From NCBI RefSeq assembly GCF_007994075.1, contig NZ_VIWU01000001.1:4898001-4962000 (forward strand): a stretch of 64,000 nucleotides of DNA, read 5' to 3'. This document shows positions 52,628-61,159 of the stretch, in pieces. Origin of the DNA: Pseudonocardia hierapolitana. GTDB lineage: Bacteria > Actinomycetota > Actinomycetes > Mycobacteriales > Pseudonocardiaceae. A program made the position numbers and the translations under genes. A model generated the notes under the pieces. It searched no databases, was not told where the DNA came from, and saw only the letters and a list, made by a program, of their open reading frames with translations. How positions within the stretch are numbered: the first letter of the stretch is position 1; every line of letters starts with the position of its first letter.

Positions 52628-53065
52628 CTAGTGCGCCAGTTCGCGCTCCCGCGCCAGCGTCTGCTGAACCAGGTGGGCGATGGTCGTGCGGCCGAGCCGC
52701 TCCTCCATGGCGTGCTCCGCGTCGCGGAACTCGCTCTCGAGCACGGCCTGCATGTGGCGTCCGACCTCGCACGCCTCGCTGGGTGGATGGGGGTGCCGGG
52801 ACAGGATCGGCCCCATCTCGACGGCCGCGTACGCGTCGTAGAGGGTGATCTCGCGCGGGGCGCGGGCGAGGGTCCAGCCACCGCCACGCCCCTCGGTGGA
52901 CCACACGAGGCCCGCGTCGCGCAGGCTGCCGAGGATGCGCCGCACGAGAACGGGGTTGCTCGCCAGGCTGTCGGCGATCTCCGCGGATGTCAGCGAGCGG
53001 TCGTCCCAGCGCGCCAGCATGGTGAGCGCGTGGATCGCGACCGCGCTCCTGCTGCTGACGCCCAC
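52628..53065 (-). CDS. Rrf2 family transcriptional regulator
   Basis: A protein of 145 residues. The Rrf2 winged HTH is complete (SSRSAVAIHALTMLARWDDR, then LTSAEIADSLASNPVLVRRI, LGSLRDAGLVWSTEGRGGGW). It has a single cysteine in SEACEVGRHM and therefore not the three cysteines of iron-sulfur members such as IscR or NsrR; it belongs with the YwnA/ligand- or thiol-sensing group. GTG 53065 is used. An AACTGCAAC box lies 14 bp upstream and a related box precedes the adjacent exporter. Confidence 0.9.
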   Translation of the reverse strand: MGVSSRSAVAIHALTMLARWDDRSLTSAEIADSLASNPVLVRRILGSLRDAGLVWSTEGRGGGWTLARAPREITLYDAYAAVEMGPILSRHPHPPSEACEVGRHMQAVLESEFRDAEHAMEERLGRTTIAHLVQQTLARERELAH

Positions 53066-53078
53066 GTGACCCCCCTCG

Positions 53079-53103
53079 AACTGCAACCAAGCTAGTTCTA
53101 GTT
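53079..53103. promoter_or_regulatory. Candidate Rrf2 operator before its own gene
   Basis: AACTGCAAC (53079-53087) is followed by two tandem CTAGTT copies (53092-53097 and 53098-53103). Both words recur at 52560-52584. Confidence 0.55.
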
Positions 53104-53161
53104 CGGTTGGGGTGTCAACCGTCTCCGGTGAGCACTGGACCGATCCCGGGATGCATTCATC

Positions 53162-53167
53162 TATGGT
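53162..53167 (+). promoter_or_regulatory. -10 element of a leaderless glgP promoter
   Basis: TATGGT is 6 bp before GTG 53174, without a ribosome site. Confidence 0.5.
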
Positions 53168-53173
53168 TCCCGG

Positions 53174-55717
53174 GTGAAGGCTCTTCGCAGGTTCACCGTC
53201 CGCGCCCAGCTGCCCGCCGCGCTGGCGCCGCTGCAGACCCTGGCCACCAACCTGCGGTGGACCTGGCACACCCCCACCCAGGATCTGTTCGCCACCCTCG
53301 ACCCCGAGGCGTGGGAGCGCGCGGGGCACGACCCGGTGCGGCTGCTCGGGGAGATCTCCTCCACCCGGTTCTCCGAGCTGGCCAAGGACGCCGACACCGT
53401 GGTCACGGTGCGGGAGCTGGCCGACGACCTCGCGAGCTACCTGCAGGAGCCGCGCTGGTACCAGCTGGAGCGCGAGGACGACCCCTCGCTGCCCGCCGCC
53501 GTCGGCTACTTCTCGATGGAGTTCGGCGTGAGCGAGGTGCTGCCGAACTACTCCGGCGGCCTCGGCGTGCTCGCGGGCGACCACCTCAAGGCCGCCTCCG
53601 ACCTCGGCGTGCCGCTGATCGGCGTCGGGCTGCTCTACCGCTCCGGGTACTTCCGCCAGTCGCTCTCCCTGGACGGCTGGCAGCTCGAGCACTACCCGGT
53701 GCTCGACCCGCAGGGCCTGCCGTTGCAGCTGCTCGCAGGCGAGGACGGCGAGCCCGTGCTCGTCGAGGTCGGGATGCCGCGCGGGCGCGTGCTGAAGGCG
53801 CGCGTCTGGCAGGCCACGGTCGGGCGGGTGCCGCTGCTGCTGCTCGACTCCGACATCGAGGAGAACGAGCCGGACCTGCGCGGCGTCACCGACCGCCTCT
53901 ACGGCGGCGACCAGGACCACCGCATCAAGCAGGAGATCCTCGTCGGCATCGGCGGGGTGCGGGCCGTGCGCGCGTTCTGCGCCGTCACCGGGCACCCGGA
54001 GCCGGAGGTGTTCCACACCAACGAGGGCCACGCCGGCTACCTCGGGCTCGAGCGCATCCGAGAGCTGCACGAGCGCGACGGGCTCTCGTTCGACGAGGCC
54101 GTGGCCGCGGTACGGGCGGGCACCGTCTTCACCACGCACACGCCGGTGCCGGCTGGCATCGACCGGTTCCCCGTCGACCTCGTGCGCCACTACTTCTACG
54201 ACGGGATGCTGCCCGGCGTCCCGATGGACCGGGTCCTCGCGCTCGGCGTCGAGGACAACCCCAACATGTTCAACATGGCGCACATGGGCCTGCGGCTGGC
54301 CCAGCGCGCCAACGGCGTCTCCCAGCTGCACGGAGCCGTGTCGCGCGGCATGTTCGGCCGGCTGTGGGAGGGCTTCGACGCCGACGAGGTGCCGATCGGC
54401 TCCGTCACCAACGGCGTCCACGGCGCCACCTGGGAGGCCCGGGAGGTCACCGCGCTGCTCGGCGACGCGGGCCCCGTCGCGAACTCCACGCCCCGCGAGC
54501 CCGTCTCCGACGAGATGCTGTGGGAGCTGCGCGGCGCACTGCGGTCGCGGCTGGTGTCGGAGGTGCGCCGCCGGGTGCGGGAGGCGTGGCTGCAGCGCGG
54601 CGCGTCCCTCCCGGAGCTGTCGTGGACCGACCACGTCTTCGACCCCGAGGTCCTCACCGTCGGGTTCGCCCGCCGCGTTCCCACCTACAAGCGGCTCACC
54701 CTGATGCTGCGCGACAAGGACCGGCTGCGCGACCTCCTGCTCGACCCGCACCGGCCGGTGCAGCTCGTCGTGGCGGGCAAGAGCCACCCCGCCGACGACG
54801 GCGGCAAGGCGCTGATCCAGGAGATCGTGCGGTTCGCCGACGACCCCGCCGTGCGCCACCGCATCGTCTTCCTGCCCGACTACGACATGTCGATGGCGCG
54901 GTACCTGTACTGGGGCTGCGACGTGTGGCTCAACAACCCGCTGCGGCCGCTGGAGGCGTGCGGCACGTCGGGCATGAAGTCGGCGCTGAACGGCGGGCTC
55001 AACCTCTCGATCCGCGACGGCTGGTGGGACGAGTTCTACGACGGCGCCAACGGTTGGGCGATCCCCACGGCCGATGGCATCGAGGACCCGGTCCGGCGCG
55101 ACGACCTGGAGGCCAACGCGCTCTACGAGCTGCTCGCCACCCAGGTGGCGCCCGCGTTCTACGAGCGGGCCGGTGGAGTGCCGCCCCGCTGGGTGGAGCT
55201 GGTGCGCCACACGCTCACCACGCTGCGGCCTCAGGTGCAGGCCACCCGGATGGTGCGCGAGTACGTCGAGGACTGGTACGCCCCCGCCGCGCGCGCCGCC
55301 GCCCGCATCTCCGCCGAGGGCTACGGTCCGGCGCGGGAGCTGGCCGCCTACCGGGCCCGGCTCAACGCCGCGTGGCCGGCGGTGGAGATCATCGGCGTCG
55401 ACGCCTCCGGCCTGCCCGACACGCCGGAGGTCGGCGTGCCGATGACCGTGCGGGCGTCCGTGCAGCTCGCCGGCCTCGACCCGAAGGACGTCTGCGTCGA
55501 GGCGGTGATCGGGCGCGTCGGCGAGACCGACGACCTCGCCGAGACCGTCACGGTGGGGATGGAGCACGTCGGCGCTGCGGACGGCATGGGCGAGCGCTTC
55601 GAGTCGGTGGTCAAGCTGCCGCACGCGGGGCTCACCGGCTACACGGTGCGCGTGCTGCCGTCCCACCCGCTGCTGGCCTCGTCGGCGGAGCTCGCCAAGA
55701 TCGTCCTGCCGCGCTGA
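53174..55717 (+). CDS. glgP: Alpha-glucan (glycogen) phosphorylase
   Basis: A protein of 847 residues of the GT35 long bacterial type that starts with an extra N-terminal domain (LPAALAPLQTLATNLRWTWH). It releases glucose 1-phosphate from alpha-glucan ends. The pyridoxal phosphate lysine is Lys602 in GTSGMKSALNG. The segments YFSMEFGVSEVLPNYSGGLG and VGFARRVPTYKRLTL are also typical. It is transcribed alone from a leaderless promoter and convergent with the TetR gene downstream. Confidence 0.96.
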   Translation: MKALRRFTVRAQLPAALAPLQTLATNLRWTWHTPTQDLFATLDPEAWERAGHDPVRLLGEISSTRFSELAKDADTVVTVRELADDLASYLQEPRWYQLEREDDPSLPAAVGYFSMEFGVSEVLPNYSGGLGVLAGDHLKAASDLGVPLIGVGLLYRSGYFRQSLSLDGWQLEHYPVLDPQGLPLQLLAGEDGEPVLVEVGMPRGRVLKARVWQATVGRVPLLLLDSDIEENEPDLRGVTDRLYGGDQDHRIKQEILVGIGGVRAVRAFCAVTGHPEPEVFHTNEGHAGYLGLERIRELHERDGLSFDEAVAAVRAGTVFTTHTPVPAGIDRFPVDLVRHYFYDGMLPGVPMDRVLALGVEDNPNMFNMAHMGLRLAQRANGVSQLHGAVSRGMFGRLWEGFDADEVPIGSVTNGVHGATWEAREVTALLGDAGPVANSTPREPVSDEMLWELRGALRSRLVSEVRRRVREAWLQRGASLPELSWTDHVFDPEVLTVGFARRVPTYKRLTLMLRDKDRLRDLLLDPHRPVQLVVAGKSHPADDGGKALIQEIVRFADDPAVRHRIVFLPDYDMSMARYLYWGCDVWLNNPLRPLEACGTSGMKSALNGGLNLSIRDGWWDEFYDGANGWAIPTADGIEDPVRRDDLEANALYELLATQVAPAFYERAGGVPPRWVELVRHTLTTLRPQVQATRMVREYVEDWYAPAARAAARISAEGYGPARELAAYRARLNAAWPAVEIIGVDASGLPDTPEVGVPMTVRASVQLAGLDPKDVCVEAVIGRVGETDDLAETVTVGMEHVGAADGMGERFESVVKLPHAGLTGYTVRVLPSHPLLASSAELAKIVLPR

Positions 55718-55728
55718 ACACCCGCCCG

Positions 55729-56355
55729 TCACCCCATGGGCAGCTGCAGCAACGGGATCATCACCTCGTCCGCGATCTCGACGATCACCTCGTCCGGGAT
55801 CGGCACACCCCGGGTGATGAAGTGGTGCCGCAGCATCGCGTGCCCCGCCTCCAGCCGGCGTTCGGTGACCGCGGCGGGGTCCACCTCGCCGCGCGCGACC
55901 GCACGGCGTGCGATCTCGCGCATGCCCACCTGGCTGGAGCCACGGGCGTAGGAGCGCACGCGGCGCGCCAGGTCCGGGTCGCCGAGGGCATCGCTCAGCA
56001 CACCGCCGAGCGCCTGTCCCGCCGGCCCGGCCAGCTGCTCGGCCACCCCGCGCATGACGGCGAGCAGGTCGCCGCGCAAGCTGCCCGTGTCCGGCGGTGA
56101 CGCCGGGTCGGGGAGCAGGTGGTAGACCGCATCCATCACCAGCTCGACCTTGCTGGGCCAGCGCCGGTACAGCGACGCCTTGCTCGCGCCCGCCCGCTCG
56201 GCCACCCGCTCCACCGAGAGCCGCGCGTAGCCCACCTCACCGAGCTCGCCGAGCACCGCCTCCAGGATCGCGCCCTCCAGCACGGCCCCGCGCCTGCGGG
56301 GCCGCTTCCGGTGGTCGACGTCCGCTTCTGCCATGGGGCGCGCAGGGGAACTCAC
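55729..56355 (-). CDS. TetR family regulator of the exporter/phosphotransferase operon
   Basis: A protein of 208 residues. The HTH is complete: EGAILEAVLGELGEVGYARL, then SVERVAERAGASKASLYRRW. The C-terminal domain resembles TetR_C_16/AcrR-type proteins. It begins 4 bp after the stop of the PEP-utiliser gene on the same strand, so it is the last gene of a three-gene operon. Its likely site is the perfect 11-bp inverted repeat over the operon promoter at 60294-60318. GTG 56355 is chosen; ATG 56334 is the alternative. Confidence 0.88.
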   Translation of the reverse strand: MSSPARPMAEADVDHRKRPRRRGAVLEGAILEAVLGELGEVGYARLSVERVAERAGASKASLYRRWPSKVELVMDAVYHLLPDPASPPDTGSLRGDLLAVMRGVAEQLAGPAGQALGGVLSDALGDPDLARRVRSYARGSSQVGMREIARRAVARGEVDPAAVTERRLEAGHAMLRHHFITRGVPIPDEVIVEIADEVMIPLLQLPMG

Positions 56356-56359
56356 CTCC

Positions 56360-58837
56360 CTAGTCTCCCGTGACGCGGCCCGTGTCGCCGTCGACCGTCA
56401 CCACCTGCCCGTCGGTCAACACGCTCGTGCCGGTGGCCGACCCCATCACCGCGGGGATCCCGTACTCGCGCGCGACGATCGCGGCGTGCGAGCCGATGCC
56501 GCCGGTGTCGACGACCACGGCGGCCGCCCGCTGGAAGAGCGGTGTCCACGAGGGGTTCGTGTAGGGGCAGACCAGCACCTCGCCGCTGCGCAGCCGCCCG
56601 AACTCCGCGGCCTCGCGGATCACCCGCACCGGCCCCGTCGCCCGCCCGCCGCTCGCTCCGGTGCCGGTGACCAGGGCGTCTCCGCCGGCCGCGCCGCCGG
56701 GGAAGAGCACGGAGGGTGCGATGAGCGGCACGCCCGCCAGCTCCGCGCGGCGCGCCGACCGGGCGCGCACCGCGGCCCGGATCCGCTCGGCGTCGGCCGG
56801 GGGGAGTGTGGCGGGGTCACCGAGGCTCTCCAGCTCCTCCAGGCGCAGGTGCAGCACGTCGTCCGCCTCGCGCAGCACACCGGCCTCGGCCAGCCGTCGC
56901 CCGGCCTCCAGCACGGCGCGGCGCAGCACCGGCAGCGTGCGGGTGCCGTGGAAGTGGCTGTCCTCGCGGAATGCGATCCCGGCCCTGGCGTCGGCGAGCA
57001 GCCGGCGCACCCGCCGCTCGGAGCGGGTCAGGCGCACCAGCGGGTGCGCCAGCAGCTGCCGTTCGGCCTGCTCCGCGCGGTCGGCCGCCTGCGCGGGCGG
57101 CGCGTCCTCCAGCAGGACCTTCACCATGCCCAGCACGGTGGCCGGCGCGTCGCCCCACGTCGGTGCGGACATCAGCAGCGGGCTCGCCGTCTCGCGGTGG
57201 CCGTACTCGGCGCGGAACGCCGACAGCGCCGCGCGGAAGTCGGCGAACGCCGGATCCTGCTCGATCCGCTCCGCGAGGGCGTCCGGTTCGAGCCCGAACA
57301 CGGCGCGCAGCGCCCCGTCGGCGCGCACGCGCTCGGCGAGCCCCAGCAGTTCCCGGTTGGCGTCCTCGGTGCGGGTATGCGTGCCGAGGGTCAGCCCGGA
57401 GACGTCGCGGCGGCCCAGCAGCGCCTGCAGCACGCGCAACCGCAGCAGGTCGACCGCGACCCGGGGCAGGTAGTCCACCCGCAGGTCGGTGACGACGTCC
57501 ACCACGTCGAACGTGCGCTGGGGCAGTCGGCGCAGCTCGGCCCAGCCGAGACCGCGCACGTCGAGGGCCGCGAGCTCGCGCGCCTCCCGGTCGAAGCGGA
57601 CGAACCGCGGGTCGCGCGTCCAGCCCGCCGGGTGGTAGCGCCGGATCCGCGGCAGGTTGCGGGCCGGCGCGGTGAGCACCTTCCAGGTCGGGCGCGGCCG
57701 CGGCGGGACGTACCGGTCCACGACGCCGTCGGACTCCGGGAGGACGTCGGCGAAGTCGACGTGCAGGCCGGGGATCTCCGCGAGCATCCGCTGGACCATG
57801 CGCCCGATGCCCCGCGCGATCCAGCCGCTCGTGTCCATGGGGTAGGGCCGGACCGGCAGGTACTCGACGATCTGCGGGCCGGTGATGCGCTGGATCCGGG
57901 ACAGGCGCAGCGGTGGCGGGGGCAGCGCGGTCATCGGCCGCGCCTGCACCAGCCACACCCGCCCGTCGGCCCACGCCCACTCGATGTCCTGCGGCCTGCC
58001 GAAGTGCGCCGCGACCCTCCGGCCCAGCGCCGCCAGCTCCGCGAGCACGGCGTCGGGCAGTTCCGTGAGCGCCTCGCCCCTGCGGTGCTCGACCCCACCC
58101 CCCGCGACGCCGCGCACGACGATCTCGCGCAGCCCGCGTCGCCGCTCGCGCACGCGACCGTCCGCGTCCAGGACGTAGTGGTCGGGTGTGACCAGCCCGG
58201 ACACGACGGCCTCGCCGAGCCCGCTGCTCGCGTCGACGACCACCTCGGTGCGGTCGCCGCTCACCGGGTTGGCGGTGAACAGCACGCCCGCGAACGCGGC
58301 GGGCACCATCCGCTGCACCACGACGGCGATCCGCACGCCCGCCGGATCGACGTCGCGGCGCGCCCGGTAGGCGATGGCGCGCTCGGTCCACAGCGACCCC
58401 CAGCAGCGGCGGACGGCGTCGAGCAGCGCGTCGGCGCCCACGATGTTGAGGTACGTGTCCTGCTGCCCGGCGAACGCCGCCCCGGGCAGGTCCTCGGCGG
58501 TCGCGCTGGACCGGACGGCGACCGGCCCGTTCCCGAGGAGCGCGTAGGCGCCGAGGATCGCACCGCGCAGGTCGTCGGGGATCTCGGCGGCGGCGAAGGC
58601 GGCCCGCAGCGCGGCGCCGTCGTCCTCGGCCGCCGCGGCGACGGCGGCCGCGAGGCCCGCGTGCTCCACGACGGCGGCGTAGGCGTCGGTGGTGATGACG
58701 ACGCCGTCCGGCACCGGGAACCCGGCGCGGACCAGCTCGCCGAGGTTCGCGCCCTTGCCGCCCGCCGCCGCGAGGTCGTCGCGGCCGACGGCGGTGAGCG
58801 GGAGCACGGTGGCCGGGCGGGCGGGGGCGTGGGTCAT
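56360..58837 (-). CDS. PEP synthase-like enzyme with rifampicin-phosphotransferase domain order
   Basis: A protein of 825 residues. An N-terminal ATP-grasp domain (GGKGANLGELVRAGFPVPDG, VAVRSSATAEDLPGAAFAGQ, VQRMVPAAFAGVLFTANP) occupies about 12-310. A middle region of about 450 residues follows. The phosphohistidine swivel domain is at the C-terminus, with His784 in GIGSHAAIVAREYGIP. A true PEP synthase has that domain in the middle and a TIM barrel last; the barrel is absent here. This order is that of rifampicin phosphotransferase, which uses ATP to phosphorylate an antibiotic hydroxyl. Its start overlaps the exporter stop (TGATG). The actual substrate is unproven. Confidence 0.82.
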   Translation of the reverse strand: MTHAPARPATVLPLTAVGRDDLAAAGGKGANLGELVRAGFPVPDGVVITTDAYAAVVEHAGLAAAVAAAAEDDGAALRAAFAAAEIPDDLRGAILGAYALLGNGPVAVRSSATAEDLPGAAFAGQQDTYLNIVGADALLDAVRRCWGSLWTERAIAYRARRDVDPAGVRIAVVVQRMVPAAFAGVLFTANPVSGDRTEVVVDASSGLGEAVVSGLVTPDHYVLDADGRVRERRRGLREIVVRGVAGGGVEHRRGEALTELPDAVLAELAALGRRVAAHFGRPQDIEWAWADGRVWLVQARPMTALPPPPLRLSRIQRITGPQIVEYLPVRPYPMDTSGWIARGIGRMVQRMLAEIPGLHVDFADVLPESDGVVDRYVPPRPRPTWKVLTAPARNLPRIRRYHPAGWTRDPRFVRFDREARELAALDVRGLGWAELRRLPQRTFDVVDVVTDLRVDYLPRVAVDLLRLRVLQALLGRRDVSGLTLGTHTRTEDANRELLGLAERVRADGALRAVFGLEPDALAERIEQDPAFADFRAALSAFRAEYGHRETASPLLMSAPTWGDAPATVLGMVKVLLEDAPPAQAADRAEQAERQLLAHPLVRLTRSERRVRRLLADARAGIAFREDSHFHGTRTLPVLRRAVLEAGRRLAEAGVLREADDVLHLRLEELESLGDPATLPPADAERIRAAVRARSARRAELAGVPLIAPSVLFPGGAAGGDALVTGTGASGGRATGPVRVIREAAEFGRLRSGEVLVCPYTNPSWTPLFQRAAAVVVDTGGIGSHAAIVAREYGIPAVMGSATGTSVLTDGQVVTVDGDTGRVTGD

Positions 58838-60285
58838 CAGGCCCTCCTTCGATCTGACGTGGTGACGTGCGCGGTGTCGCGCAGCGGCTGGGCGGGGAGT
58901 GCGACGGCCAGCACGAGTGCCAGCCCGAGCAGGGGAGCGACGAACCCGAACACCGGAGGAACGGCCGCGCCGAACGCGTCCCGCACCGCGGCGGGAAGGT
59001 GGCCGAGCCGTTCCGGGTCGAGCGTGGTGGCGATCCGTACGTCGGTGCCGGGGGGAAGCGCCGCCGCGAACCGGGACGTGATCAGGCTGCCGATCGCGGC
59101 GACCCCGGCGCTCGCGCCGATCTGGCGCAGGAACGTGACCGCGGAGGTGGCCGCTCCCAGGTCGCGGTGCTCGGCGCCGTTCTGCGCGACCAGCACCATG
59201 ACCTGCATGACCATCCCGACGCCCAGCCCGACCAGCAGCAGCGCGGCGAGCACCAGCGGGAGCGGCGTCGTGGCTCCGACGGTGCCCAGCAGGGCCATCC
59301 CGAGGCCGGCAGTGGCCGTGCCGGCGATGGGGAACGCCTTGTAGCGGCCGGTGCGGGTGATGATCCGGCCGGACACCGTGGTGGTGAGCAGGACGCCCGC
59401 CATCAGCACGGTGACCACGAGGCCGGCCTGCGTGGCCGAGGCGCCCCTTGCCACCTGCAGGAACGCCGGCAGGTAGCTGATCGTGCCGAACAGGGTGAAG
59501 CCGACGATCAGGCTGACGGCCGTCGGGATCGCGATGGAACGCGTGCGGAACAGGCGGAGCGGCAGCACCGGGTCGGCGGCGCGGCGGGCGGTGGCGACCC
59601 AGCCGGCAGCGGCCAGCACGGTGGCGACCGCGACCAGCGGGGTGAGGTAGCCGGGGCCGCTGCCGAGCAGGACCACACCCGTCACGGTGAGCGAGAGCAG
59701 CAGCATGCCGAGCACGTCCAGCGGTGGGCGCTGCGGCGGCGCGGGCAGGCGCAGCGTGCGGGCGACGACGACCAGCGCCACGAGGCCGAGCGGCGGGTAG
59801 AGCGCGAAGAGCCAGCGCCACGTGAGGTGGTCGACCGCGAGCCCCCCGAGAAGCGGCCCGCCCACCGCCGCGACGACGTACACCGAGCCGAGCAGGCCGA
59901 GGTAGCGCCCGCGCTCCCGCGGACTCACCACCTCGCCGAGCACCGCCTGGGCGCCGATCATCAGCCCGCCGCCGCCCACACCCTGCACGACGCGCCAGAT
60001 GATCAGCTCCGTCATCGAGGTGGCCGTGGCGCAGAGGAAGGCGCCGAACGCGAAGACCACGATCGCGACCAGCAACACGGGCTTGCGGCCGAACCGGTCG
60101 CCGAGCTTGCCGTGCAGCGGCATCGCGACGGTTGCGGCCGCCAGGTACGCCGTGATCACCGCGGGCATCAGGTCGAAGCGCCCCAGGCTCGCGGCCACGG
60201 CGGGCAGGGCCGCGGCCATCGCCGTCTGGTCGAGGGCGCCGAGCAGCATGACGAGCATGAGACCCGGCAACACGTGGCGTGCCAT
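58837..60285 (-). CDS. MFS multidrug exporter, DHA2 family
   Basis: A protein of 482 residues with about 14 helices. Signatures are ALDQTAMAAALPAVAASLGR (helix 1), the motif A loop HGKLGDRFGRKPVLLVAIVV, RVVQGVGGGGLMIGAQAVLG, and motif C in VYVVAAVGGPLLGGLAVDHL. It should export a toxic organic compound using the proton gradient. It is the first gene of an operon with the phosphotransferase-like enzyme and a TetR regulator. A promoter with an overlapping perfect palindrome lies just upstream. Confidence 0.93.
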   Translation of the reverse strand: MARHVLPGLMLVMLLGALDQTAMAAALPAVAASLGRFDLMPAVITAYLAAATVAMPLHGKLGDRFGRKPVLLVAIVVFAFGAFLCATATSMTELIIWRVVQGVGGGGLMIGAQAVLGEVVSPRERGRYLGLLGSVYVVAAVGGPLLGGLAVDHLTWRWLFALYPPLGLVALVVVARTLRLPAPPQRPPLDVLGMLLLSLTVTGVVLLGSGPGYLTPLVAVATVLAAAGWVATARRAADPVLPLRLFRTRSIAIPTAVSLIVGFTLFGTISYLPAFLQVARGASATQAGLVVTVLMAGVLLTTTVSGRIITRTGRYKAFPIAGTATAGLGMALLGTVGATTPLPLVLAALLLVGLGVGMVMQVMVLVAQNGAEHRDLGAATSAVTFLRQIGASAGVAAIGSLITSRFAAALPPGTDVRIATTLDPERLGHLPAAVRDAFGAAVPPVFGFVAPLLGLALVLAVALPAQPLRDTAHVTTSDRRRA

Positions 60286-60293
60286 CCCGACCC

Positions 60294-60339
60294 CCTAGAG
60301 AACGACCCGTTCTCTAGGAAGGCTACGGTCCATCTCCAA
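60294..60339 (-). promoter_or_regulatory. Promoter and TetR operator of the exporter/phosphotransferase operon
   Basis: On the minus strand TTGGAG (60339-60334) and TAGAGA (60316-60311) are separated by 17 bp. CCTAGAGAACG and its exact complement CGTTCTCTAGG, with a 3-bp spacer, occupy 60294-60318 and so cover the -10 and the start point. A bound repressor would exclude RNA polymerase. Confidence 0.8.
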
Positions 60340-60351
60340 GAAACGCAACGT

Positions 60352-60480
60352 TCACTTGCGCGCCATCCCGGGACGGGCAATTCCGAACTCGATGCCGCCC
60401 CGCCGGCTCTGCATGATCAGGTCGACCCCATACGTGCTGGTCGCGCGGCGCAGACCCATGGCGTCGACGTGACCATCCAC
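60352..60480 (-). pseudogene. Possible C-terminal remnant of an unknown gene
   Basis: In 60320-60805 I find no intact gene. The frame 60480-60352 reads VDGHVDAMGLRRATSTYGVD then LIMQSRRGGIEFGIARPGMA and ends RK-stop, with fairly G/C-rich third positions. An upstream in-frame TGA limits it. It could be the end of a decayed gene, but no family comes to mind. Confidence 0.25.
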
Positions 60481-60619
60481 GGATCATGCGCGTCCTGGCC
60501 GGTGAGGCCGTGGCTCCAGAGCCTGGTCATCCGCCAGGCGTCAGGGCGGTCATCCTGTCGATCGGGTCCCATCGAGTCGGCCTGGTCCGGCAGGTTCCGG
60601 TGGGCGCGCCACAACAGCA

Positions 60620-60647
60620 CCGGGTGCGTTCCGCGGAACGCACCCGG
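60620..60647. repeat. Perfect 28-bp palindrome
   Basis: CCGGGTGCGTTCC and its exact complement flank a GC centre. It lies alone in a gene-free region. It could be an old terminator, an operator or a recombination remnant; no T-run follows on either side. Confidence 0.75.
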
Positions 60648-60793
60648 CCGTGATCAGCGCGCTCGGCGCGCAAACCGAGGTCAGATCCACCTGGGCTATC
60701 ACGACGATGCCAGCGCCCGCCTGCGCCGGAAGCCCTCGACACACGGGCACAACGATCGACAGCTGGAGAGCTACTACCGGCTCGGTGGCGACG

Positions 60794-60799
60794 TAAACT
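60794..60799 (+). promoter_or_regulatory. -10 element of a leaderless fmdB-like gene promoter
   Basis: TAAACT stands 6 bp before GTG 60806, with no ribosome site. Confidence 0.55.
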
Positions 60800-60805
60800 C
60801 CGCCC

Positions 60806-61015
60806 GTGCCTCGCTATGACTTCCGCTGCCGTGAGTGTGGCTCGACGTTCGAGGTCAGCCGCCCGATGGCCGACGCCTCCGAGCCGGCCCGGTGCCCGGA
60901 CGGGCACGACGACACCGTCAAGCTGCTCAGCACGGTCGCCGTGGGCGGGCGGGGCGGCCCGGCCCCGGCCCCGGCCGGTGGTGGCTGCTGCGGAGGCGGT
61001 TGCTGCGGCGGCTGA
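60806..61015 (+). CDS. FmdB-family zinc-ribbon protein
   Basis: A protein of 69 residues. The FmdB start PRYDFRCRECGSTFEVSRPM and the second knuckle ARCPDGHDDT provide Cys-x2-Cys and Cys-x2-His ligands (the second cysteine of the usual CPxC is replaced by Gly-His). The tail is glycine-rich with two CCGGG-type clusters (GGGCCGGG at protein level), four extra cysteines that could bind metal. Many actinobacteria carry this gene; the function is thought to be regulatory but is unproven. Confidence 0.85.
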   Translation: MPRYDFRCRECGSTFEVSRPMADASEPARCPDGHDDTVKLLSTVAVGGRGGPAPAPAGGGCCGGGCCGG

Positions 61016-61159
61016 CCCGCGGGCTCGGCGTGGGCCACGCCGCGTGATCGTCCGGGCCCAGAGGCGGTGACCAAGGGCTGATGGTCGCGGTTGGAGATCG
61101 ACCGGCCACCATCTCCCCTTGATCGCCGAACCCCCAGCGGGGACGAATGCCTCGCGGCA

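Noticed and set aside
52628..55732. Minus-strand frame of 1034 codons containing the Rrf2 sequence at its end
   Set aside because: Only the last 145 codons are a real gene; the rest is the antisense of glgP.
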